A DNA stretch of 64,000 nt. Source: Chromatiaceae bacterium. Its GTDB lineage: Bacteria; Pseudomonadota; Gammaproteobacteria; Chromatiales; Chromatiaceae. The notes beneath the pieces were generated by a model that was given only the letters and a program-made list of their open reading frames with translations, ran no database searches and was not told the origin of the DNA. The position numbers and the translations under genes are program-made. This document shows positions 41,581-50,513 of this stretch, one piece after another; positions within the stretch are counted from its first letter, which is position 1; each line of letters starts with the position of its first letter. Location of the stretch: the NCBI GenBank assembly GCA_024235395.1, contig JACKMK010000003.1, positions 868,001 to 932,000 of the forward strand, read 5' to 3'.

Positions 41581-42036
41581 ATGAACAGATGGAGCGGATT
41601 TGTGATGGCGGTCTCGGTCATTGGGACAGCTGGTGTTGGCGCCGCGGATGGCCTGACGACCCAGGCGAGCGCGCATTCGGTACCGGTGACGATGGACCGA
41701 CTGGAGAACGCCGTGACCGCGGCAGGTTTCAAGGTGTTTGCACGGGTCGATCACGGCGCCGGCGCCAAGAGTGTCGACATGCCGCTGGCACCCACCGAAC
41801 TGCTGATCTTCGGGAAACCGGACGCCGGTACCCTGCTGATGCAGAGTGCGGCCAGCGTCGGCATCGACCTGCCGCTGAAGTACCTGGTCTGGCAGGATAC
41901 GGACGGCAAGGTCACGGTCGGATGGAACGACCCGGCGTGGCTGGTCGCCCGGCATGGCATCAGCGACAGGGCGCCGGTCGTGCAGAAGATGACCGGGGCA
42001 CTGAAGAAGTTTGCCGACGAGGCCACCAAGCCCTGA
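41581..42036 (+). CDS. Exported DUF302 domain protein
   Basis: 151 aa. A signal peptide (G-F-V-M-A-V-S-V-I-G-T-A-G-V-G-A-A-D, cleavage near residue 21) is followed by a DUF302 domain: L-E-N-A-V-T-A-A-G-F-K-V-F-A-R-V-D-H, P-T-E-L-L-I-F-G-K-P and L-P-L-K-Y-L-V-W-Q-D. Such domains occur in periplasmic proteins of Gammaproteobacteria, including sulfur oxidisers, with no settled function. The ATG at 41581 has AGGAGG nine bases upstream, which rules out the longer frame at 41539. The stop overlaps the glnE start as TGATG, so the two are coupled. Confidence 0.88.
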   Translation: MNRWSGFVMAVSVIGTAGVGAADGLTTQASAHSVPVTMDRLENAVTAAGFKVFARVDHGAGAKSVDMPLAPTELLIFGKPDAGTLLMQSAASVGIDLPLKYLVWQDTDGKVTVGWNDPAWLVARHGISDRAPVVQKMTGALKKFADEATKP

Positions 42037-44882
42037 TGAGTGAAGATCCGGCCGACGTGCGGCTGCGACGGTATCGAGATGCCTGGCAGTCCCTCCCCGA
42101 GCTCGCCGAGCTGGCGCCGCGTTTGCCTGATGTTGAAGACCTGCAGCTGGTCTGGCGGTTCAGTGATTTCGCCGCCCAGACCTGTCTGCGGCAACCCCAG
42201 ATGCTCGCCGAACTGCATGCAGACGGCCAGCTGGGGCGCACCTATCGCCCCGGTGAGATGGCCGCGGGGCTTGCCGGTCGGCTCGACAGCTGTGCCGATG
42301 AGGCGGCACTCGAGGCCGCGTTACGCCAGTTCCGTCAGCGCGAGATGTTGCGCATTGTCTGGCGCGACCTGCTCGGGCTGGCGCCGCTCGACGAGACGCT
42401 GGAGGATCTCTCGGAGCTTGCCGACATCTGCATTCGTGAGGCGCTGCAGCACCTCTACCGATGGGCGACCGAGAAATCCGGGGTTCCGCGCGGCACGGAT
42501 GGATCGGCACAGCAATTGGTCGTGCTGGGCATGGGCAAGCTGGGTGCGCGCGAACTCAACCTGTCGTCCGACATCGATCTGATTTTCTGCTTTCCCGAGC
42601 ATGGTGCCACCGACGGTCAGCGGGCGCTCGACAACGAACAGTTTTTTACCCGCCTGGGCCGACAGCTGATCAATGCGCTGAGCCGGCAGACCATCGATGG
42701 TTTCGTGTTTCGCGTGGACATGCGCCTGCGGCCTTTCGGCGATTCCGGTCCGTTGGTCGCGACATTCGATGCGATGGAAAACTACTATCATTCGCAAGCC
42801 CGCGACTGGGAACGCTATGCGATGGTCAAGGCGCGGGCGATCACCGGTGATCCCGCGGAGGTCGAGGCGCTGACGGCGGTACTGCGCGGTTTCGTGTATC
42901 GGCGCTATATCGATTTCGGGGTGATCGAGTCGATCCGCGACATGAAACGCATGATCGAGCGCGAGCTGCACAAGAAGGGCATGGATGCCAACATCAAGCT
43001 CGGCCAGGGCGGCATCCGGGAAATCGAGTTCATCGGTCAGGCGTTCCAACTGGTGCGCGGCGGTCGTGACCCGCAGCTGCAGGTCCGTCCGATTCAACAG
43101 ACCCTGCGCGTGCTCGGCGAAATGGACATTTTGCCGCCTTTCGCGGTGCGCGACCTGCTCGACGCCTACCGGTTTCTGCGCCTGACCGAGAATCGCATCC
43201 AGGCCTGGAAAGATGAGCAGAGTCATCGTCTGCCGAGTGAGCCGGAGGGACGGCAGCGGCTGGCCGAGAGCATGGGATTCGCCGACTGGGAGGAGTTCGA
43301 TCACACCTTGCGCCGCCACCGGCAGCGCGTGCACGAACAGTTCGGTCATGTGTTCGTCGCGCCGCAAACCGAACAGCCCGAGCAGGAAACAGCGTTCGCC
43401 GCGATCTGGCGGGCGGCAGCGGACGATCAGCGCGCGCAGGCCGCATTGGCCCAGGCCGGGTTCGAGGATCCTGCGGACGCGTTGACCAAGCTCACGGCTT
43501 TCCGCGAGTCGGTGGCGGTGCGTGCCCTGCCGACCCGAGGGCGCGCGAAGCTCAAGCAGCTGATGCCGTCGCTGGTCGAAGCGGCGGCAGGGGCGGTGTC
43601 CGCGGATGTCACGCTCGACCGCCTGTTGCAGCTGATTGCCGCTGTGGTGCGGCGTACCGCCTATCTCGACCTGTTGCTGGAAAACCCGCTGGCGCTGTCG
43701 CAGCTGGTGCGCCTTGTCGGCGAAAGCAGCTGGGTCGTTTCTCAGTTGATTCGTCAGCCGTTGCTGCTCGACGAGTTGCTAGATCCGCGTCGCCTGTATT
43801 CGCCACTGCACAGCCGCGAACTGACGCTCGAACTGCAGAGTCTGCTGACACCGGTCGCGGCGGATGATCTCGAACAGGAGATGGAGCGTCTGCGACAGTT
43901 CGCCCAGGGCAACCGGCTGCGGGTCGCGGCTGCGGACATCGTCGGTGCGATCCCGCTGATGGTGGTCAGCGACTTCCTCACCGAGATTGCCGAGGTGACG
44001 CTGCAACACGTGCAGGCCAGCGCATGGCGCCACCTGGCGGCCAAGCACGGTCGACCGGGTGATCTGGATGGCATGGAGAGCGGCTTCGCGGTGATCGGCT
44101 ACGGCAAGCTGGGCGGGATCGAACTGGGATACGGCTCCGACCTCGACCTGGTGTTTCTGCATGGCAGCTCCGATGTGAACGCCATGACCGACGGGGCGCG
44201 CAGCGTCGCGAACGACGTGTTCTATGCGCGCATGGGTCAGCGCCTGATCCACATGCTGACCACGCGCACGCCGTCCGGCCTGCTGTACGAGACCGATATG
44301 CGTCTGCGACCGAACGGCAACGCGGGCCAGCTCGTCAGCTCCCTGAGCGCGTTCGAGAAGTACCAGTTCAACGACGCCTGGACCTGGGAACATCAGGCCC
44401 TGGTGCGTGCGCGCGCGGTCGCGGGCGATAAGGCGGTCAGAGAGCGATTCGGCGAGATCCGGCGTGCGGTCCTGTGTCAGGCGCGTGACCCGGTCCGGTT
44501 GCTCGACGACGTCAACAGCATGCGGCAGAAGATGCGCGACAGCCTGGACCGCAGCGATGCGGATCAGTTCCATATCAAACATGGCCGGGGCGGCCTGGTC
44601 GACATCGAGTTTCTGGTCCAGTACGGCGTGCTGCGGTGGTCGCACGACCACCCCGACCTCACCGAGTGGACCGACAATGCGCGCCTGCTCCAAAGCCTCG
44701 CACGGCACGCACTGCTGCCGGAAGGGGCTGCCGATGCCCTGTGGGACGCCTACCAGTTGTACCGCGGCGTCGTCCACCGGCACGCACTTCAGGAGCGGGG
44801 CTCCCTGGTGTCGGCGGACCAGTTCGTTGGGCAGCGGGCGGTCGTCGCCGAGATCTGGGATACGATGATGCGGCGGCCCTGA
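42036..44882 (+). CDS. glnE: Bifunctional glutamine synthetase adenylyltransferase/adenylyl-removing enzyme
   Basis: 948 aa, close to the E. coli length. Two nucleotidyltransferase halves are visible: the N-terminal adenylyl-removing half has G-M-G-K-L-G-A-R-E-L-N-L-S-S-D-I-D-L-I-F, the C-terminal adenylyltransferase half has G-Y-G-K-L-G-G-I-E-L-G-Y-G-S-D-L-D-L-V-F. The D-x-D pairs bind metal. GlnE adds or removes AMP on glutamine synthetase in response to PII and glutamine, tuning nitrogen assimilation. The ATG at 42036 overlaps the DUF302 stop codon; the open frame continues upstream through that gene but is not coding there. Confidence 0.97.
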   Translation: MSEDPADVRLRRYRDAWQSLPELAELAPRLPDVEDLQLVWRFSDFAAQTCLRQPQMLAELHADGQLGRTYRPGEMAAGLAGRLDSCADEAALEAALRQFRQREMLRIVWRDLLGLAPLDETLEDLSELADICIREALQHLYRWATEKSGVPRGTDGSAQQLVVLGMGKLGARELNLSSDIDLIFCFPEHGATDGQRALDNEQFFTRLGRQLINALSRQTIDGFVFRVDMRLRPFGDSGPLVATFDAMENYYHSQARDWERYAMVKARAITGDPAEVEALTAVLRGFVYRRYIDFGVIESIRDMKRMIERELHKKGMDANIKLGQGGIREIEFIGQAFQLVRGGRDPQLQVRPIQQTLRVLGEMDILPPFAVRDLLDAYRFLRLTENRIQAWKDEQSHRLPSEPEGRQRLAESMGFADWEEFDHTLRRHRQRVHEQFGHVFVAPQTEQPEQETAFAAIWRAAADDQRAQAALAQAGFEDPADALTKLTAFRESVAVRALPTRGRAKLKQLMPSLVEAAAGAVSADVTLDRLLQLIAAVVRRTAYLDLLLENPLALSQLVRLVGESSWVVSQLIRQPLLLDELLDPRRLYSPLHSRELTLELQSLLTPVAADDLEQEMERLRQFAQGNRLRVAAADIVGAIPLMVVSDFLTEIAEVTLQHVQASAWRHLAAKHGRPGDLDGMESGFAVIGYGKLGGIELGYGSDLDLVFLHGSSDVNAMTDGARSVANDVFYARMGQRLIHMLTTRTPSGLLYETDMRLRPNGNAGQLVSSLSAFEKYQFNDAWTWEHQALVRARAVAGDKAVRERFGEIRRAVLCQARDPVRLLDDVNSMRQKMRDSLDRSDADQFHIKHGRGGLVDIEFLVQYGVLRWSHDHPDLTEWTDNARLLQSLARHALLPEGAADALWDAYQLYRGVVHRHALQERGSLVSADQFVGQRAVVAEIWDTMMRRP

Positions 44883-45009
44883 CCGGCGCGTCCCGCCCCC
44901 GGAGCCTCGCCGACGACCCCGCCTTTGTGGTTCAATATCCGGCCACGCTGCAGCGGCGTGGAGCGGTCGCAAGCCAGTGCCGCGGCGAATTTTTCTGGAG
45001 TTGTTGACG

Positions 45010-45933
45010 ATGCAAACGATGGCAGATCGTGACGGCCTGATCTGGCTCGACGGCGAGATGGTCCCGTGGCGCGAGGCGAAAACCCATGTTCTGACACACA
45101 CCCTGCACTATGGCATGGGCGTGTTCGAGGGGGTTCGCGCCTACCACGCGGAGCAGGGTACGGCGATCTTTCGCCTCGATCAGCACACCGATCGTCTGTT
45201 TCGCTCGGCCCATATCCTGGGCATGCAGATACCCTACGATCGGGAAACCCTGAACGAGGCACAGCGGCGCGCCGTCAGAGAGAACAATCTCGACTCCGCG
45301 TACATCCGGCCGATGTGCTTTTACGGCTCAGAAGGGATGGGGCTGCGTGCCGACAATCTGCAGGTGCATTGCATGGTCGCCGCCTGGGCCTGGGGGGCCT
45401 ACCTCGGTGAAGATGGCATGACCAACGGCATCAGAATCCGGGTCTCGTCGTTCACGCGCCATCACGTCAATATCACGATGTGTCGCGCAAAGGCCAACGG
45501 CAACTACATGAACTCGATGCTTGCGCTGCGTGAGGCGCTGGATACCGGTTATGACGAGGCCCTGATGCTGGATGCCAACGGTTTCGTCATGGAGGGCTCG
45601 GGCGAAAACATCTTTATCGTCCGCGACGGCGTGTTGTATACGCCCGATCTGACCTCATGCCTGGACGGCATCACGCGCCGCACCGTGATCCAGTTGGCCG
45701 AGGAAGACGGCCTCAAGGTGGTCGAACGGCGTATCACCCGGGACGAGGTGTATATTGCCGACGAGGCGTTTTTTACCGGCACTGCCGCCGAAGTCACGCC
45801 GATCCGCGAGGTCGATGGCCGTCAGATCGGCGGTGGCAGTCGCGGACCCGTCACCGAGCGCCTGCAAAGCAAATATTTCGACGTGGTACACGGCCGCAGT
45901 GCTGAGCACGCCGGCTGGCTCAGCCCGGTGTGA
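45010..45933 (+). CDS. ilvE: Branched-chain amino acid aminotransferase
   Basis: 307 aa of PLP fold type IV. G-L-I-W-L-D-G-E-M-V-P-W at the start, H-Y-G-M-G-V-F-E-G-V-R-A-Y, the PLP lysine in A-K-A-N-G-N-Y-M-N-S and E-G-S-G-E-N-I-F-I-V are the family blocks, and T-A-A-E-V-T-P-I-R closes the phosphate site. It makes Leu, Ile and Val from their keto acids with glutamate. The ATG at 45010 follows GGAG at about ten bases. It lies downstream of glnE with a 127-bp gap and before a zf-CHCC gene. Confidence 0.95.
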   Translation: MQTMADRDGLIWLDGEMVPWREAKTHVLTHTLHYGMGVFEGVRAYHAEQGTAIFRLDQHTDRLFRSAHILGMQIPYDRETLNEAQRRAVRENNLDSAYIRPMCFYGSEGMGLRADNLQVHCMVAAWAWGAYLGEDGMTNGIRIRVSSFTRHHVNITMCRAKANGNYMNSMLALREALDTGYDEALMLDANGFVMEGSGENIFIVRDGVLYTPDLTSCLDGITRRTVIQLAEEDGLKVVERRITRDEVYIADEAFFTGTAAEVTPIREVDGRQIGGGSRGPVTERLQSKYFDVVHGRSAEHAGWLSPV

Positions 45934-45959
45934 CAGGTCGCGGCAACTCGGAGACAGAG

Positions 45960-46148
45960 ATGAACACCAATACCGCAACGCCACGCAAACAGGAGCCGAT
46001 CCGGGTCACCCGGGCCGATCTGCCACTTTCCTGTCCACGCCCCGCCGACGAGTTGTGGAACATGCATCCGCGTGTCTATCTGCCGATCGAGAAGGACGGC
46101 CAGGCCGTTTGTCCCTATTGCGGCGCGCACTACGTGCTCGGTGACTGA
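45960..46148 (+). CDS. Small zinc-finger (zf-CHCC) protein
   Basis: 62 aa. L-S-C-P-R-P, N-M-H-P-R-V-Y-L-P and V-C-P-Y-C-G-A-H-Y supply the C...H...C-x2-C zinc ligands of the zf-CHCC family, related to the NDUFS6 subunit of mitochondrial complex I. Bacterial members are short, and their role is not established. It follows ilvE by 26 bp in the same direction, a common arrangement, with GGAG upstream of the ATG at 45960. The N-terminal 20 residues look disordered. Confidence 0.87.
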   Translation: MNTNTATPRKQEPIRVTRADLPLSCPRPADELWNMHPRVYLPIEKDGQAVCPYCGAHYVLGD

Positions 46149-46213
46149 CCGCTGCCGAACGTCGTGGCCGGCGTCTACGACGCCGGATTGTCGGTGTTGC
46201 GCGGTATCAGTCA

Positions 46214-47128
46214 TTGGCTGAGGTCGCGCGCAGCCAGTTGCTGCATCCACGCTTCTGGCCGTCGTGGATCGGCTTCGGCGTTTTGCGCCTGGTGATTCTG
46301 TTGCCTTATCCGATGCTGATGCGGCTCGGTCGCGGGCTGGGTTACGCGCTGTTGCCGCTGGCACGCAGTCGTGCGGCGATCGCAAGGCGCAACATCGAAC
46401 TGTGTTTCCCGGAACTGGATGCGTCCGCTCAGCAGCGTATGTTGCGCGAGCATTTCGCCTCGCTGGGAATCGCGGTCATGGAGACCGGCCTGGCGTGGTG
46501 GTCCGGCGAACGACGACTCGCACCGCTGGGGCGGATCGAAGGTTTGGAGCATCTCGAGGCCGCGGCTGCACGTGGCAAGGGCGTTCTGCTGCTGTCGGCG
46601 CATTTTACCTGCCTCGAACTCGGCGGTCGTCTGCTGTCGTTCAGGTTTCCGTTCGTCGCGATGTACCGACCCAGCGAACATCCGGTCGTACAGTTTCTGA
46701 TGGCGCGAGGCCGGGCGCGTGCCTGTACCGGCATCATTCCGCGCGACGCTGTCAAGGACGTGGTCCGTAGCCTGCGCGCCGGCAATACGATCTGGTATGC
46801 ACCGGATCAGAACACCGGTCGTCGCAAGGCGGTGTTTGTGGATTTCTTCGGTCACAAGGCGGCGACCACCCCGGCGTCTTCGCGCCTTGCCGCGATGACC
46901 GGTGCGCAAGTCGTTCCGTTCAAGGTGCTGCGCAATGCGGATGACGGTGGCTACGCGCTCACCCTCGAGCCGGCACTGCAGGATTTTCCGGGTGCCGACC
47001 TCGAAACCGACACGCAGCGCACGAACACCATAATCGAGCGCTGGGTGCGCGAGGCACCGGCGCAGTACCTTTGGGTACATCAACGCTTTCGTACCCGGCC
47101 CGCGCGCAGTGATCCAAAGATATACTGA
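46214..47128 (+). CDS. Lipid A biosynthesis lauroyl/myristoyl acyltransferase-like protein
   Basis: 304 aa of the LpxL/HtrB family. It begins with H-P-R-F-W-P-S-W-I-G-F, an interfacial/membrane helix follows, and the acyltransferase motif S-A-H-F-T-C-L-E-L-G-G near residue 126 gives the H-x4-E catalytic pair. Y-A-P-D-Q-N-T-G and F-F-G-H-K-A-A-T-T-P are further family blocks. The enzyme adds a secondary acyl chain to lipid A or a related lipid at the inner membrane. No ATG or GTG fits; the only suitable start is TTG at 46214, with a poor ribosome-binding site. Confidence 0.85.
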   Translation: MAEVARSQLLHPRFWPSWIGFGVLRLVILLPYPMLMRLGRGLGYALLPLARSRAAIARRNIELCFPELDASAQQRMLREHFASLGIAVMETGLAWWSGERRLAPLGRIEGLEHLEAAAARGKGVLLLSAHFTCLELGGRLLSFRFPFVAMYRPSEHPVVQFLMARGRARACTGIIPRDAVKDVVRSLRAGNTIWYAPDQNTGRRKAVFVDFFGHKAATTPASSRLAAMTGAQVVPFKVLRNADDGGYALTLEPALQDFPGADLETDTQRTNTIIERWVREAPAQYLWVHQRFRTRPARSDPKIY

Positions 47129-47248
47129 GCGGTTTGCGTGCGGGCGTTCGCACGACCGACTTCGTGGCTGCCGTGATAGGCTGCACACCCAAAGTAGTGG
47201 CATGCCGGGGTGTTGAACCGCCAGGCATCCGCCGACCAGGAGACACCC

Positions 47249-47968
47249 GTGGACGATCTATCCAGCCAGGCGGCGAAACGCTTCGCGGCCGATCCTGATC
47301 ATGACGCCTACCTGAGACAGTGGGCTGATCTGTATGAAGGCAAGAACTACGACGAAGGACTCACCGGTTACTTCCTCGGCAAGAGCCACGAGTGGTGCGA
47401 ACGTCGCTTTGGACCGGATACGCATTTTGCGCGCGTGCTCGAAGTTGGCGCCGGCACCGGTGTGCATATCAAGTTCGTCCGGCACACCTTCGACGAATAC
47501 CTGCTGACCGATCTGAACCCACCGTTTCTCGACAATATCGATCTGCCGTCAGACGACGGGCATCGGGGGCGCGTCCAGGTACAACGCGAAGATGCGGCGA
47601 AGCTTTCGTTTGCGGACAACAGTTTCGACCGGGTCATTGCGGCCCATGTGCTGGAACACCTGTATCGCCCGCACGAGGTGCTGCGTGAATGGGTGCGGGT
47701 CTTGAAGCCGGGTGGCGTGCTGTCGTTGGTGTTGCCCTGCGATCCTGGACTCGCCTGGCGCGCCGGCCGCTACCTGGTGGCACGGCGCAAGTTCAATCGT
47801 GCCGGGCTGCAGTACGACTACTGGATGGCGCGCGAGCACGTGAACCCGATCAACAATCTGGTGACCTTCGTGCGTCACTACTTCGACGACGTCGGCGAAC
47901 AGTGGCTGCCGGCGCGCCTGCCCTCGATCGACCTCAACCTGTTTTACATCTGCCACGCTAGAGTGTGA
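47249..47968 (+). CDS. Class I SAM-dependent methyltransferase
   Basis: 239 aa. Motif I reads V-L-E-V-G-A-G-T-G-V-H-I near residue 65, followed by Y-L-L-T-D-L-N-P and F-D-R-V-I-A-A-H-V-L-E-H-L (motifs II and III) and L-K-P-G-G-V-L-S, as in UbiE/Coq5-like small-molecule or lipid methyltransferases. The target is unknown. GTG at 47249 has AGGAG eight bases upstream, so it is favoured over GTG at 47210. The stop overlaps the start of the small membrane protein gene that follows, so the two may act together on a lipid or lipid-linked sugar. Confidence 0.82.
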   Translation: MDDLSSQAAKRFAADPDHDAYLRQWADLYEGKNYDEGLTGYFLGKSHEWCERRFGPDTHFARVLEVGAGTGVHIKFVRHTFDEYLLTDLNPPFLDNIDLPSDDGHRGRVQVQREDAAKLSFADNSFDRVIAAHVLEHLYRPHEVLREWVRVLKPGGVLSLVLPCDPGLAWRAGRYLVARRKFNRAGLQYDYWMAREHVNPINNLVTFVRHYFDDVGEQWLPARLPSIDLNLFYICHARV

Positions 47969-48327
47969 TCTCGATGACCGCCCTGCAGACGCTTGTTGCA
48001 ATCCTCTGCGTGCTCGCAATCTCCGCCGGCCAGCTTCTGTTCAAGCGAACCGGCATGGAGATCGAGGCATCGCAGAGCTGGCTCACGTTGCGCGCACTGC
48101 TCTGGTTGGGTGCGGCACTGGTGATCTACGGCTTGGCCACGCTGGTCTGGATCGAATTGCTGCGCCACGTGGCCCTGAACAAGGCCTATATCTTCTTTGC
48201 GTTGAGCTTCGTGTTCGTGCCCTTGGCGAGCTACTTTCTGTTCGACGAGGCGTTGAATCAACGCTACGTGTTCGGCGCATTGTTGATAGTGGCGGGCATC
48301 CTGGTCATTACGCAATCGGGGGCCTGA
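47965..48327 (+). CDS. Small four-helix membrane protein, EamA/SMR (ArnE/ArnF-like)
   Basis: 120 aa with four membrane helices, the size and layout of small multidrug-resistance-like proteins and of the ArnE/ArnF flippase subunits. I-S-A-G-Q-L-L-F-K-R-T-G in helix one, L-N-K-A-Y-I-F-F-A-L-S-F-V-F-V-P near helix three and G-A-L-L-I-V-A-G-I-L-V at the end fit that group. It could flip a lipid-linked sugar across the inner membrane. GTG at 47965 overlaps the methyltransferase stop; ATG at 47974 is an alternative. It is convergent with the 696-aa membrane protein gene. Confidence 0.75.
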   Translation: MISMTALQTLVAILCVLAISAGQLLFKRTGMEIEASQSWLTLRALLWLGAALVIYGLATLVWIELLRHVALNKAYIFFALSFVFVPLASYFLFDEALNQRYVFGALLIVAGILVITQSGA

Positions 48328-48369
48328 CCGCGGGCCCGGCACGGACCGGCGCGGACGTCGGTTGCTGCC

Positions 48370-50460
48370 TCATTGTGCTTGATGGCAGGCGGCGTCGTAG
48401 ATTTTAGGGTCCACAGAGGGGTCGATCCGATACCAGCGCCAGGCCGCTGTACTGCCGGCGTACGAGACGCTGGGATTGCTGTCCAGCCCGACAGTCTGGG
48501 CATCCGGGACCGCCAACAGCTGTGCAGTGGTCAACCGAAAGTCGAAACAACGGGGGTCGATGGTGAGCCGCACCACGTCCCGTTGTGGACTGGTGATGAC
48601 GAAGCCCCCCGGCTTCCCGTGTACCTGCATTCCGGCGATTAGATGCTGGTAACGATTGTAGATCGACGATCGTTCACCCACCGGGTCAAGATTCGACCAG
48701 AAACCGATCGGCGGATAGAAGAACACGCCATTGGCGACCGGCACCCCGGCCGCCAGTAACTGCATCGCAGATTTCTGCCCGCCGATGACCAGCACGCGTG
48801 CGCCCGTCTGCGGCGAAGTCGCCTGCTGAATCCGCTGTACGCCGGCACCGGGTTGTACCGTTTGCGGCATCACGACGATCGGATTGAACGGTATCACGGC
48901 CACTGCCGACCAGATGCCGTTCAGCCAGAGAAAACGTCGGTAGTGACCCCACAACAACCAGACGGAGCCGGTCAGCAGCAGCACGAACAGCGCCGCCCGC
49001 ACCCCGGGTCCTATGTCGAGTAGCGATCTGGCCTGATTCAGTGCCGCGTTCGACGCGGTCGCCCAGGCGATCGCGGTCAACAGCGCGAGCGCGGCGAGAC
49101 CCGCTGGCAGTGGCCGGATACGCTCCCGCTGTTGCGCCGCGAGCAGTCCGATCAGTATCACCTGCGCCAGGCCGAGTGCGAGTTCGGCACGTTTCACCGG
49201 CACACGCCCCCACAGCGTGAGTTCGCCGATCGCGGGTGAGACCCCTATGGTCTGAAAGTACAGTACCCAGGCGACAAAAGCCGCAACGGCGAACAGCACG
49301 ACGTGCTGCCGGATCCTGTGCCTGGCAGTCAACGCCACGAGCATCGCGAGCGGACCGAGGTAGTAGATGAATGATGCGCTCTCACTCGGGTTGCCGAACC
49401 ACACCGAAGGCGCCTCGGAGCGCGTGTACAAGGTAATCACATTGGTTACGCCGCGGAACAGTCCCTGCAGGCCGAACCCTCCACCTTCCAGTGCGGTGCG
49501 CTGGCCGGGATAGACGGTGGCCAACATGCTGTCGATCGCAGGTGCTGCGGAATGCCACCAGGCCACCAGAATCGTCGCCGCCAGCGCAATGCCTGCGCCC
49601 AGTGCCGCAAACCGCGCTGGGTTCAGCTGCTGCCAGAGGCGATCGCGGGCGACCAGGCCGGCGGCCAGGGCAAGGAAAAGGTACCCGAGCGATACCTGCC
49701 AGGGTGGATAGAGTATGAGCACGAACCCGGCGATCGCGCAGCCGAGCAGCAGCGCGAGCAGCGCCAGGATACCCCGGTGTCCGGTGCGCAGGATGGAGAT
49801 TGCGGCGGCCAGTGCGACGGCAGGGAACGCAACGGCGTATGCCGGCCAGTAGGACCAAGCGGTCACGTAGGCGCTCGCGCAGAACCAGGCCGCGAGTGCC
49901 AGGCCGAGCCGCCAGCGGTCCGGCAGCAGAATGCCGAACAGCCACCACAGGGCGAAGCCGCAGAAAAACAACGGAAACCACCAGTACCAGGCGAGTGCGC
50001 GGTTGAGGTCGAGCAGGAAGAATCCCCAGGTTGCCGGCTTCGCGAGCAGTGAAAGGTGCCAGACAGGTACGCTGGACATATGGCTGACCAGCATGTTCTG
50101 ACCATCGCTGCCGAGGTTTCGATTCACGACCGGGAAGGGTGGTGTGTGGTCTGCCTGGGCGAGGGCGTAACTGGTCAATACCAGCCATTCGTCGGAGCGG
50201 ACCGGACGGGCATCGCCGTATAGGGTGTCCACCCGGCCATCCACCAGGGTGCCGCCATTGAGCAACAATCCTGCCGATGTCCCGGAGATGCCGCCGGCGA
50301 CCAGGAGCGCAAACGCCAGCGCTATGGCCGTGCCCGGCACCAGGGCCGGATGCAGTGTGTGTTGGCTATGTGTCGCCATCCGTGCAGAGATCTGGTTACC
50401 GAATGCCAATGCGGCGACCACGAGCACGATAGCGACACCGAGCAGGATCTGCGCGGCCAA
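48370..50460 (-). CDS. Large polytopic membrane protein, GT-C-like, function unknown
   Basis: 696 aa with about twelve membrane helices and a C-terminal periplasmic-type tail of about 150 residues. The first large loop contains D-A-R-P-V-R-S-D-E-W-L-V-L-T, an acidic loop placed as in GT-C glycosyltransferases that use polyprenyl-phosphate sugars. I do not recognise a named enzyme family with certainty. The start is TTG at 50460, preceded by a G-rich ribosome-binding site. It lies 53 bp downstream of a polyprenyl-phosphate-type GT2 gene on the same strand, which supports a role as the acceptor glycosyltransferase of that pathway (inference). Confidence 0.62.
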   Translation of the reverse strand: MAAQILLGVAIVLVVAALAFGNQISARMATHSQHTLHPALVPGTAIALAFALLVAGGISGTSAGLLLNGGTLVDGRVDTLYGDARPVRSDEWLVLTSYALAQADHTPPFPVVNRNLGSDGQNMLVSHMSSVPVWHLSLLAKPATWGFFLLDLNRALAWYWWFPLFFCGFALWWLFGILLPDRWRLGLALAAWFCASAYVTAWSYWPAYAVAFPAVALAAAISILRTGHRGILALLALLLGCAIAGFVLILYPPWQVSLGYLFLALAAGLVARDRLWQQLNPARFAALGAGIALAATILVAWWHSAAPAIDSMLATVYPGQRTALEGGGFGLQGLFRGVTNVITLYTRSEAPSVWFGNPSESASFIYYLGPLAMLVALTARHRIRQHVVLFAVAAFVAWVLYFQTIGVSPAIGELTLWGRVPVKRAELALGLAQVILIGLLAAQQRERIRPLPAGLAALALLTAIAWATASNAALNQARSLLDIGPGVRAALFVLLLTGSVWLLWGHYRRFLWLNGIWSAVAVIPFNPIVVMPQTVQPGAGVQRIQQATSPQTGARVLVIGGQKSAMQLLAAGVPVANGVFFYPPIGFWSNLDPVGERSSIYNRYQHLIAGMQVHGKPGGFVITSPQRDVVRLTIDPRCFDFRLTTAQLLAVPDAQTVGLDSNPSVSYAGSTAAWRWYRIDPSVDPKIYDAACHQAQ

Positions 50461-50513
50461 TCACCACCCCCCAGCGAATGGCACCATGCCCACAAATTCC
50501 GGTGGCCCGGCCA